The notes below the pieces were generated by a model, which did not search any database, was not told the origin of the DNA, and saw only the letters and a program-made list of their open reading frames with translations. DNA of 64,000 bases from Sulfitobacter sp. JL08 (lineage in GTDB: Bacteria > Pseudomonadota > Alphaproteobacteria > Rhodobacterales > Rhodobacteraceae), in assembly GCF_003352045.1 (NCBI RefSeq), contig NZ_CP025815.1, positions 2,666,001-2,730,000 on the forward strand, written 5' to 3'. The stretch's first letter is position 1, and each line of letters opens with the position of its first letter. Below, piece after piece: positions 57,477-64,000 of this stretch. The translations under genes and the position numbers were made by a program.

Positions 57477-58136
57477 CTAGGCTTCGGGGACGGGATAAAA
57501 CGGTTTGTCGTAAAAATCCTGTTCGCCGTCACGGGCGCGGGCCGCGCGATAGGCGGGGCGTTCTTCAAGCCGCTGTTTATAGGCCAGCAAGCGCGGGAAC
57601 GGGTCCAGATGCACGTAATAGGGCAACGAAAACACGTTGAACCCCATCATCGCATCTGCCGCAGAAAAACCGGATGGCAGCAAATAGTCCTGATCGCCCA
57701 GCATCTGCTCCATCACCCTGACCGTTGCGGTCAGACGCGCGGTGTTCAGCTTGATCACCACCGGCGATGCCTGGGCCGGATCGCGCAGAAACACGTGGTT
57801 CAGGTTCAGCTGTTCCACCAGGGCAGCCATGGTTTCGGCAAATCCGATCAGTTCAAGGAAACGCGGGCGTTCCGGCGCGCCCGGTGTCGGGGCAAGCCCG
57901 TGTTCAGGCCGCGTTTCGCACAGATATTGCACGATGGCCCCGCTTTCGAACATCGAAATACCGTCGATCTCGATCCCCGGCACGCGGCCCGTGGGCGACA
58001 CCTTGGTAAACGCGGCAGATCGCAACGATCCGTCGCGGATACGGTACTCGGCCACATCAAAATCCAGCCCCATTTCCTGAAGCAGCCACAACACCCGGAA
58101 GGATCGGGAAAACGGAACGTGGTGCAGGCGGATCAT
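57477..58136 (-). CDS. Glutathione S-transferase family protein 2
   Basis: A 219-residue GST, paralogous to its neighbour: RLHHVPFSRSFRVLWLLQEMG at the start, TGRVPGIEIDG and the FESGAIVQYLC glutathione motif, then a helical domain. The two GSTs lie 12 bases apart, so they likely arose by tandem duplication. It starts 3 bases after mccA. Confidence 0.87.
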   Translation of the reverse strand: MIRLHHVPFSRSFRVLWLLQEMGLDFDVAEYRIRDGSLRSAAFTKVSPTGRVPGIEIDGISMFESGAIVQYLCETRPEHGLAPTPGAPERPRFLELIGFAETMAALVEQLNLNHVFLRDPAQASPVVIKLNTARLTATVRVMEQMLGDQDYLLPSGFSAADAMMGFNVFSLPYYVHLDPFPRLLAYKQRLEERPAYRAARARDGEQDFYDKPFYPVPEA

Positions 58137-58139
58137 TGT

Positions 58140-60068
58140 CTATTCCTCGGGCTCAAGCTGGACCAGTGCGGCACCAGCTTCTACCTGAACACCCGCAATG
58201 GCAAGCACTTCGGCCACGATCCCGTCACGCGCCGCCAGCAGCGCGTGTTCCATCTTCATCGCTTCCAGAATGGCCAGCCGGTCGCCTTTGGCCACGGCCT
58301 GACCGGCGGTGGCGAATACCGCCTTGACCAGTCCCGGCATCGGCGCCTCGATCAGGTTGCCGTCACCGTGTGCGGCTGTAGCGCGCTCTAACGGATCGAT
58401 CACGGTAAAGGGCAGGCCGTAATCCGCAAATACCGTGATCCGGTTACCGGCCTGCGCCACTTCGGGCGCGATCTGCCCGTCAATCATCCAGCGCCCGCCG
58501 ACCCGCTCGGCGATCACTTCGGCCCCCTGAACTGTCCAGATTTGCCGGTCCGGTCCCTGTGCACGCATCACCGCATCAAATTCCACGTCATCGGTTTGCA
58601 ATGTCACTGTTCTGGCCAGCGGCTGCCAAAGGGCAAATCCGGCCTCTGGTCCGCCCGTTTCCACGTTCAGTGCCGCCATCGCCGCGCGCACCGCATGGCG
58701 CGGCTGCGCATCGGGCGCGCGGGTCAGTGCATCGATGTCGCGCGCGATCAGCCCGGTATCAACGTCGCCGGCGGCAAAACCGGCGTGCCCTGCCAATGCG
58801 CCCAGAAAGGCAAGGTTTGTCACCGTCCCCGCCACCTGGGTATGGGCCAGTGCCGCCCGCATCCGCGCCAGTGCCACCGCACGGGTCGGTCCGTAAGTGA
58901 CCACTTTGGCGATCATCGGATCGTAAAACGGGCTGATCGTGTCACCGGTGCGCACACCGCTGTCTGCGCGCACACCTTCGGGAAATTTCAGATGTTGCAA
59001 TGTGCCGGTCGCGGGCAGGAACCCCGCTGGCACATCCTCGGCATACAAACGCGATTCAAACGCGTGGCCCGTCAGCGTGATCTGGCCCTGTTGCAACGGC
59101 AATGCCGCACCGGCTGCAACCCGCAATTGCCATTCCACCAGATCAATGCCGGTGATCGCTTCGGTCACGGGATGTTCCACCTGCAGGCGTGTGTTCATCT
59201 CCATGAAATAGAACCGGTCGCTGCGCAGCCCTTCGCTGGCATCAACGATGAATTCAACGGTGCCTGCCCCCTTGTACCCGATCGCCTCGGCAGCGCGCAC
59301 TGCCGCCGCGCCCATTTCGGCGCGCATTTCCGGCGTCATACCCGGTGCCGGCGCTTCCTCGATGACCTTTTGATGGCGCCGTTGCAACGAACAATCCCGT
59401 TCGAACAGATGCACGGCATCGGTGCCGTCGCCAAAGACCTGCACTTCGATATGGCGGGGTTTGCTGACATATTTTTCGATCAGAACCGCATCGTTGCCAA
59501 AGGCGGTCAGCGCTTCGCCCTGTGCGCTGGCCAGGGCGGCGTCGAATTCGGCCGGGTCTTCGACGAGGCGCATGCCTTTGCCACCACCACCGGCGACCGC
59601 CTTGATCAATACCGGATATCCAACGTCGTCCGCCCGCGCCGCCAGATTGCCTTGATCAGCCCCATGATAGCCGGGCACCACAGGTACATTGGCCTTTTCC
59701 ATCAACGCCTTGGCGGCATCCTTTAACCCCATCGCGCGGATCGCATCCGCATCCGGCCCGATAAAGACCAGCCCCGCCTTTTGCACCTGTTCGACGAAAT
59801 CCGGATTTTCGGACAGGAACCCGTAACCGGGATGGATCGCCTCAGCGCCGGTGTCCAGAGCCGCCTTGATGATCGCATCGCCACGCAAATAACTGTCCTT
59901 GGGGGCCGCGCCACCGATATGCACGGCAACATCCGCCATCTGCACATGCTTGGCCGCAGCGTCCGCATCGGAATAGACCGCCACACAGCGCACGCCCATC
60001 GCCTGCGCCGTTTCCATCACGCGGCATGCAATCTCGCCCCTGTTGGCGATCAGGATTGTGTTAAACAT
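58140..60068 (-). CDS. mccA: 3-methylcrotonyl-CoA carboxylase, biotin-carrying alpha subunit
   Basis: It carboxylates its own biotin, then MccB transfers the CO2 to 3-methylcrotonyl-CoA. The 642-residue protein has a biotin carboxylase domain (about 1-450; NRGEIACRVMETAQ, GGGGKGMRLV, YFMEMNTRLQVEHPVTE), a middle BT-like domain, and a biotinyl domain with EAMKME, biotin on K605. The ATG at 60068 has GGGAAGAG upstream. mccB lies upstream by 58 bases. birA in this window encodes the ligase that would biotinylate it. Confidence 0.95.
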   Translation of the reverse strand: MFNTILIANRGEIACRVMETAQAMGVRCVAVYSDADAAAKHVQMADVAVHIGGAAPKDSYLRGDAIIKAALDTGAEAIHPGYGFLSENPDFVEQVQKAGLVFIGPDADAIRAMGLKDAAKALMEKANVPVVPGYHGADQGNLAARADDVGYPVLIKAVAGGGGKGMRLVEDPAEFDAALASAQGEALTAFGNDAVLIEKYVSKPRHIEVQVFGDGTDAVHLFERDCSLQRRHQKVIEEAPAPGMTPEMRAEMGAAAVRAAEAIGYKGAGTVEFIVDASEGLRSDRFYFMEMNTRLQVEHPVTEAITGIDLVEWQLRVAAGAALPLQQGQITLTGHAFESRLYAEDVPAGFLPATGTLQHLKFPEGVRADSGVRTGDTISPFYDPMIAKVVTYGPTRAVALARMRAALAHTQVAGTVTNLAFLGALAGHAGFAAGDVDTGLIARDIDALTRAPDAQPRHAVRAAMAALNVETGGPEAGFALWQPLARTVTLQTDDVEFDAVMRAQGPDRQIWTVQGAEVIAERVGGRWMIDGQIAPEVAQAGNRITVFADYGLPFTVIDPLERATAAHGDGNLIEAPMPGLVKAVFATAGQAVAKGDRLAILEAMKMEHALLAARDGIVAEVLAIAGVQVEAGAALVQLEPEE

Positions 60069-60126
60069 TTTGTCTCTTCCCAAGCATTTCAGCGTTGTCC
60101 CAAATGTCTCATGTCACACCCCATTC

Positions 60127-61731
60127 CTACATCCGGAACACGCCGAAACGTGTCTCCCTGATCGGGGCGTTCAGCGACGCGCGCAGGGAAAGTGCCAGCA
60201 CATCGCGCGATTTGCGCGGATCAACGATGCCGTCATCCCAAAGCCGCGCACTGGCATAAAGCGGGTGGGATTGTTCCTCGAACATATCGATGGTCGGCTG
60301 TTTGAACGCCGCTTCCTCGTCCTCGGACCAAGTGCCGCCACCGCGTTCGATGGCATCGCGTTTGACCGTGGCCAACACCCCCGCCGCCTGCGGCCCGCCC
60401 ATCACGGAAATCCGCGAATTCGGCCAGGACCACATGAACCGCGGCTGATAGGCCCGTCCTGCCATGCCATAGTTTCCGGCCCCGAAACTGCCGCCCACAA
60501 CCATGGTGATTTTCGGCACGCTGGTGGTGGCCACAGCCGTTACCATCTTGGCCCCGTGGCGTGCGATGCCTTCGTTTTCGTATTTCCGCCCCACCATGAA
60601 ACCGGTGATGTTTTGCAGGAATACCAGTGGAATCTTGCGCTGGCTGCACAGTTCGACAAAATGCGCGCCCTTTTGCGCCGCTTCGGAAAACAGCACACCA
60701 TTATTGGCGATGATCCCCACCGGGCAGCCTTTGACATGGGCAAACCCTGTCACCAGCGTTTCGCCAAAGCGCGGTTTGAATTCATCAAAGCGCGACCCGT
60801 CGACCGTGCGGGCAATCACCTCGCGGATGTCATAAGGCGTGCGCAGATCACATGGCACAACCCCCAGAATTTCCGCCGGATCATAGGCCGGGTCTTCGGC
60901 GGGTTGCCACTGGACCGTGTCGGGAAGGCCGCGGTTCAGCCCCGCCACAGCCCGCCGGGCCAGGGCCAGCGCGTGCGCATCGTCTTCGGCGAGATAATCG
61001 GCCACGCCCGACAGGCGGGTGTGCACGTCGCCGCCGCCCAGATCTTCGGCAGTGACCACTTCGCCCGTGGCCGCCTTGACCAGTGGCGGGCCGGCCAGAA
61101 AGATCGTGCCCTGATCCTTGACGATGATCGTGACATCCGACATGGCCGGAACATAGGCCCCGCCTGCAGTACAAGAGCCCATCACAACCGCAATCTGCGG
61201 GATACCCAGGGCCGACATCTGGGCCTGATTGTAGAAAATCCGCCCGAAATGGTCGCGGTCGGGGAACACCTCGTCCTGATTGGGCAGGTTGGCCCCGCCC
61301 GAATCCACCAGATAGACACAGGGAAGATGGTTTTCCTGCGCAATCTCCTGTGCGCGCAGGTGCTTCTTGACCGTCATCGGGTAATAGGTGCCGCCTTTGA
61401 CAGTGGCGTCATTGCACACCACCATAACATTCTGCCCGTGGACCTGCCCGATGCCCGCGATCACCCCGGCGCAGGGGGCCGCACCATCATAAAGCCCATG
61501 TGCCGCCGTGGCGCCGATCTCCAGAAACGGGCTGCCTGCATCCAGCAGGTTGGCCACCCGGTCCCGGGGCAGCATCTTGCCGCGCGACACATGGCGGTCG
61601 CGTGATTTTCCACCGCCGCCGGCCGCGGCATGCTCTGCCGCCTGTCGCACCACATCCAGCGCCTCAAGGTGCTGGCGCACATTGGCCTGAAAGCCCTCCG
61701 AGGATGGCAACGCGTTTGATGTCAGTTTCAT
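60127..61731 (-). CDS. mccB: 3-methylcrotonyl-CoA carboxylase, carboxyltransferase beta subunit
   Basis: It transfers CO2 from biotin to 3-methylcrotonyl-CoA, giving 3-methylglutaconyl-CoA. The protein has 534 residues with two crotonase-like halves: [12 protein letters not shown]-like start ([10 protein letters not shown]), [30 protein letters not shown] and [16 protein letters not shown]. The start overlaps the zinc-ribbon gene by 4 bases (ATGA). Confidence 0.96.
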   Translation of the reverse strand: MKLTSNALPSSEGFQANVRQHLEALDVVRQAAEHAAAGGGGKSRDRHVSRGKMLPRDRVANLLDAGSPFLEIGATAAHGLYDGAAPCAGVIAGIGQVHGQNVMVVCNDATVKGGTYYPMTVKKHLRAQEIAQENHLPCVYLVDSGGANLPNQDEVFPDRDHFGRIFYNQAQMSALGIPQIAVVMGSCTAGGAYVPAMSDVTIIVKDQGTIFLAGPPLVKAATGEVVTAEDLGGGDVHTRLSGVADYLAEDDAHALALARRAVAGLNRGLPDTVQWQPAEDPAYDPAEILGVVPCDLRTPYDIREVIARTVDGSRFDEFKPRFGETLVTGFAHVKGCPVGIIANNGVLFSEAAQKGAHFVELCSQRKIPLVFLQNITGFMVGRKYENEGIARHGAKMVTAVATTSVPKITMVVGGSFGAGNYGMAGRAYQPRFMWSWPNSRISVMGGPQAAGVLATVKRDAIERGGGTWSEDEEAAFKQPTIDMFEEQSHPLYASARLWDDGIVDPRKSRDVLALSLRASLNAPIRETRFGVFRM

Positions 61732-62129
61732 TCACTGTCCTCCACATGGCACAGCCGCGCCATTACATATCCGTTCAGGGCCATTGATCCGATTTGGCCC
61801 AGTATCACCCAGATCACTCCGGTGATCGCAATGCCCCATGCCCCGGGCAGGATGGCCAGCACCATCGCGCCAATGGCGAAAAGCAAAGCCAGAGCAAGGC
61901 CCAGCGTCACGATCCCCAGCAACAGGTGCAGTGTGGCCCCCGCCCCGTAGGACACATTGTAGACCAGCCGCACCCCGCGCCCGCATTGCGGGCAATTCAC
62001 GCCCTTGGCTCCGGTTTTCAGCGACATGCTCAACCGGTTGCGCAATGTCGTGACCATCACAAACAGCGGCAAAAGCGTCTGGCAATTCGGACACCGGAAA
62101 TTGGCCAGTCTGGTTCCCATACCGATCAT
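61728..62129 (-). CDS. Zinc-ribbon membrane protein of the leucine operon
   Basis: A 133-residue protein with two CPxC pairs (FRCPNCQ near 12-17 and NCPQCG near 45-50), suggesting a zinc ribbon, followed by two hydrophobic helices (about 65-90 and 95-120). It resembles DUF983-like small membrane proteins. It overlaps the acyl-CoA synthetase stop and the mccB start by 4 bases each (ATGA), so it is translationally coupled. Function unknown. Confidence 0.72.
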   Translation of the reverse strand: MIGMGTRLANFRCPNCQTLLPLFVMVTTLRNRLSMSLKTGAKGVNCPQCGRGVRLVYNVSYGAGATLHLLLGIVTLGLALALLFAIGAMVLAILPGAWGIAITGVIWVILGQIGSMALNGYVMARLCHVEDSE

Positions 62130-63655
62130 CCCTCGCGCGCCGCCCGCGCCTTGAGTTCCTTGCGGATCACCTTGCCTGTTACGGTCATTGGCAGCGCATC
62201 AAGAAACCCGATTTCCCGTGGGTAGGAATAGCTGGCCAGATGCTGTTTGACATGATCCTGCAAGGCGCGCGCCAAGGCATCACTTGCCGTGCTGGCATCT
62301 TTCAGGACGACATAGGCCTTCACGATTTCGGTGCGCAGCGGATCTGGTTTGCCCACAACGCCCACGGTAGCGACCGCAGGATGACGCAACAGGCAATCCT
62401 CGATTTCCGATGGGCCGATGCGATACCCGGACGAGGTGATCACATCATCCTCGCGTCCGATAAACCGCAGATAATCGCCTTCCCACATGCCCCTGTCACC
62501 AGTCAGCATCCAGTCACCACGAAATTTCGCGGCGGTGTCTTCGGGACGGCGCCAGTATTCCAGCATCATCGACGGCGAACCGCGCCGCACCGCAATATCA
62601 CCTTCCGCCTGCGTCGGGGTGCCGGTTTCGTCCAGCACGGCAACCTCGTGCCCTGCGACCGGTTTGCCGATACATCCCGGGCGCGCCGGAAAGGCGCTGC
62701 CACAACTTGAAACGATCATGTTGCATTCTGTCTGGCCGTAGAATTCGTTGATCTCAAGCTCGAAGGCCGCCCGCCCCCAGGCCAGCATTTCTGCCCCCAA
62801 AGGTTCACCCCCTGACGCCACACTGCGCAAGCCGGAAACACTGGCGCCGTCAGCCTTCAGCATCCGCAAGGCGGTCGGCGGAAAGAACACATTGCGCACG
62901 TTGCCACGCGCGATAATGTCCTGACACCCCGCCACGCTGAATTTGTCCAGCCGCGCCGCCACAACCGGAACACCAAGCGCAAGACCCGGCATCAACACAT
63001 CAAACAGGCCCCCGATCCATGCCCAGTCGGCAGGGGTCCACAGGCAATCGCCCGGTTCACCCAACAGGTCGTGGCTGACCGCCACACCGGGCAAATGTCC
63101 GGTCAGCACACGGTGTGCATGCAGGGCGCCCTTGGGCAATCCTGTTGTACCGCTGGTGTAGATCAGAACGGCGGGGTCTTCTGCCGCTGTCATATGATAA
63201 GGCACCGCCGTTTCGTGCCGCGCCAGTGTTTCGGGGATCAGGGTGTTAACCCCCAGACCATCCACCATTTCGGCACCGGCCTGATCGGTCACGATCATCA
63301 CCGGCTGCGCATCCACGATCCGGACGCGCAAGGCATCGGCTTGAAACAACTTGAACAACGGCACCGAAATCGCACCGATTTTCCAGATCGCCAGATGCGC
63401 CGCAGCGGTCCACGGATCCTGGCTGCGCAACACACCGACCCTGTCACCGACCCTGACCTGTCTGGCCAGCACCGCTGCCAGCGTATCCACCATATGCGCA
63501 AGGTCACCATAGCTGATATCGCGCCGATCAGCACCGGTAAGGTCGATCAGGGCAATCTGGTCATCGGGATGGGCCAGACATTGCGCCGCCATATTCAACT
63601 GCGCCGGAAAGGTCTTGTTGCGGGTTGCGTCTGTCCAGTTGTTTTGCCCCGTCAT
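62126..63655 (-). CDS. AMP-forming acyl-CoA synthetase
   Basis: It activates a carboxylic acid to its acyl-CoA, 509 residues of the ANL superfamily. The P-loop is YTSGTTGLPKGA (about 167-178), then YGQTECN, WMLTGDRG and GREDDVITSSGYRIGPSEIE, and the catalytic Lys in TVTGKVIRKEL near the C terminus. WTPADWAWIGGL resembles medium-chain (MACS-type) enzymes. As first gene of the leucine/isovalerate operon, it may activate isovalerate or acetoacetate; this is inferred. Confidence 0.88.
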   Translation of the reverse strand: MTGQNNWTDATRNKTFPAQLNMAAQCLAHPDDQIALIDLTGADRRDISYGDLAHMVDTLAAVLARQVRVGDRVGVLRSQDPWTAAAHLAIWKIGAISVPLFKLFQADALRVRIVDAQPVMIVTDQAGAEMVDGLGVNTLIPETLARHETAVPYHMTAAEDPAVLIYTSGTTGLPKGALHAHRVLTGHLPGVAVSHDLLGEPGDCLWTPADWAWIGGLFDVLMPGLALGVPVVAARLDKFSVAGCQDIIARGNVRNVFFPPTALRMLKADGASVSGLRSVASGGEPLGAEMLAWGRAAFELEINEFYGQTECNMIVSSCGSAFPARPGCIGKPVAGHEVAVLDETGTPTQAEGDIAVRRGSPSMMLEYWRRPEDTAAKFRGDWMLTGDRGMWEGDYLRFIGREDDVITSSGYRIGPSEIEDCLLRHPAVATVGVVGKPDPLRTEIVKAYVVLKDASTASDALARALQDHVKQHLASYSYPREIGFLDALPMTVTGKVIRKELKARAAREG

Positions 63656-63720
63656 AGCGTGACTTCTTTACAACAAACGGCGTGCAACATTGCTGCAGCA
63701 GACGCAGAGCAGCCCGCTTT

Positions 63721-63734
63721 TTGACTCAGATCAT
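63721..63734. promoter_or_regulatory. FnrL/Anr-type binding site upstream of ompW
   Basis: TTGAC TCAG ATCAT matches the FNR consensus TTGAT-N4-ATCAA at 8 of 10 positions. It lies 59-72 bases before ompW. A -10-like CATATT (63756-63761) would place the box near -41 for a class II site. It is also 66 bases before the divergent acyl-CoA synthetase start. ompW is FNR-controlled in enterobacteria and linked to the FnrL regulon in Roseobacter group bacteria. Confidence 0.6.
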
Positions 63735-63792
63735 ATCGCGATTGTGCAGGTGCAGCATATTTTTGCGCATAACACAGACGAAGGAAAGAATC

Positions 63793-64000
63793 ATGAAAAA
63801 TACAATTGTTCCAGTCGCTTTGGCGGCCCTGATCGCCTGCTCGGGCAGTATGGTGGCTGCGCAATCTCAGGGGGATTGGTCGTTTGGCATTGGCTTGGCC
63901 AATGTGAACCCCAAATCCGGTAACGGCACGGCTGCGGGCGGCGAACTGTCGATTGACGACGACACCCAACTCAGCCTGACGGCCGAGTATTTCATCCGCG
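63793..64000 (+). CDS. ompW: OmpW-family outer-membrane protein, 3' end missing
   Basis: A small beta-barrel outer-membrane protein; 69 residues are present before the window ends. A signal peptide (KNTIVPVALAALIACSGSMVAA) is followed by GDWSFGIGLANVNPKSGNG and LSIDDDTQLSLTAEYFIR, the OmpW pattern. AAGGAAAG precedes the ATG by 4 bases. A FNR-type box lies upstream. The remaining two thirds cannot be checked. Confidence 0.85.
   Translation, partial: MKNTIVPVALAALIACSGSMVAAQSQGDWSFGIGLANVNPKSGNGTAAGGELSIDDDTQLSLTAEYFIR

Noticed and set aside
56412-58391. A long plus-strand frame (659 codons) opposite the GST and HMG-CoA lyase genes
   Set aside because: It is antisense to clearly recognised genes, resembles no family and results from the codon bias of GC-rich DNA.
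60043-61605. A 520-codon plus-strand frame opposite mccB
   Set aside because: It is antisense to mccB, whose carboxyltransferase motifs are complete.

Overview
The window is a dense, GC-rich bacterial chromosome segment (roughly 60% GC by eye) from an alphaproteobacterium, almost certainly a marine Rhodobacterales/Roseobacter-type organism. Pointers are the nuo operon carrying DUF5333- and DUF5337-type genes and ending in birA-coaX-rnj, two Hint_2-domain proteins, copies of the GCCTCCGGCGG intergenic element, and a FnrL-type box upstream of ompW. There is one insertion sequence; I see no tRNA, rRNA, CRISPR or prophage.

Layout. 1-7.3 kb (+): pyrC (5' end cut by the window), pyrE, dnaB with two DnaA-box-like repeats upstream, an outer-membrane MipA/OmpV protein, alr, mlaE and mlaF in overlapping register, and a small membrane protein. 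7.3-8.9 kb: an IS1182-like element with an intact transposase. 9.0-18.1 kb (+): radA, cvpA, a degenerate Hint-domain gene with a 9-C tract at its frame break, purF, a Delta12-type fatty acid desaturase with an SDR, then surE-pcm-nlpD. 18.1-20.7 kb (-): tatA-tatB-tatC-DUF815 ATPase. 20.8-30.2 kb: a WYL regulator with a perfect operator-like palindrome, an orphan iron/polyamine-type ABC ATPase, alkC coupled to an atypical SDR, a second Hint-domain gene, prfC, a glycosyltransferase and a DEAD-box helicase.

30.3-53.0 kb (-): a 22.7-kb unit of 28 genes. It holds all 14 nuo genes for respiratory complex I, ten small non-core genes, a CMD-like gene and then birA, coaX and rnj, and ends at a strong bidirectional terminator shared with the helicase gene. 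The extra genes are the most interesting part. Between nuoF and nuoG, and between nuoG and nuoH, lie five small secreted or lipid-anchored proteins. Three appear to be paralogues with two conserved cysteines, and two others resemble each other. NuoE carries a helix-hairpin-helix domain that is repeated in the next gene downstream. A 57-residue membrane protein between nuoC and nuoD is too short for ordinary ORF calling.

53.1-63.7 kb: an iron-type alcohol dehydrogenase (+) faces a leucine/isovalerate catabolic operon (-): an acyl-CoA synthetase, a zinc-ribbon membrane protein, mccB, mccA, two GSTs, HMG-CoA lyase, methylglutaconyl-CoA hydratase and an ICL/PEPM-family protein. Together these take methylcrotonyl-CoA to acetoacetate plus acetyl-CoA; isovaleryl-CoA dehydrogenase is not in the window. 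At the right edge ompW starts (+) and is cut by the window end.
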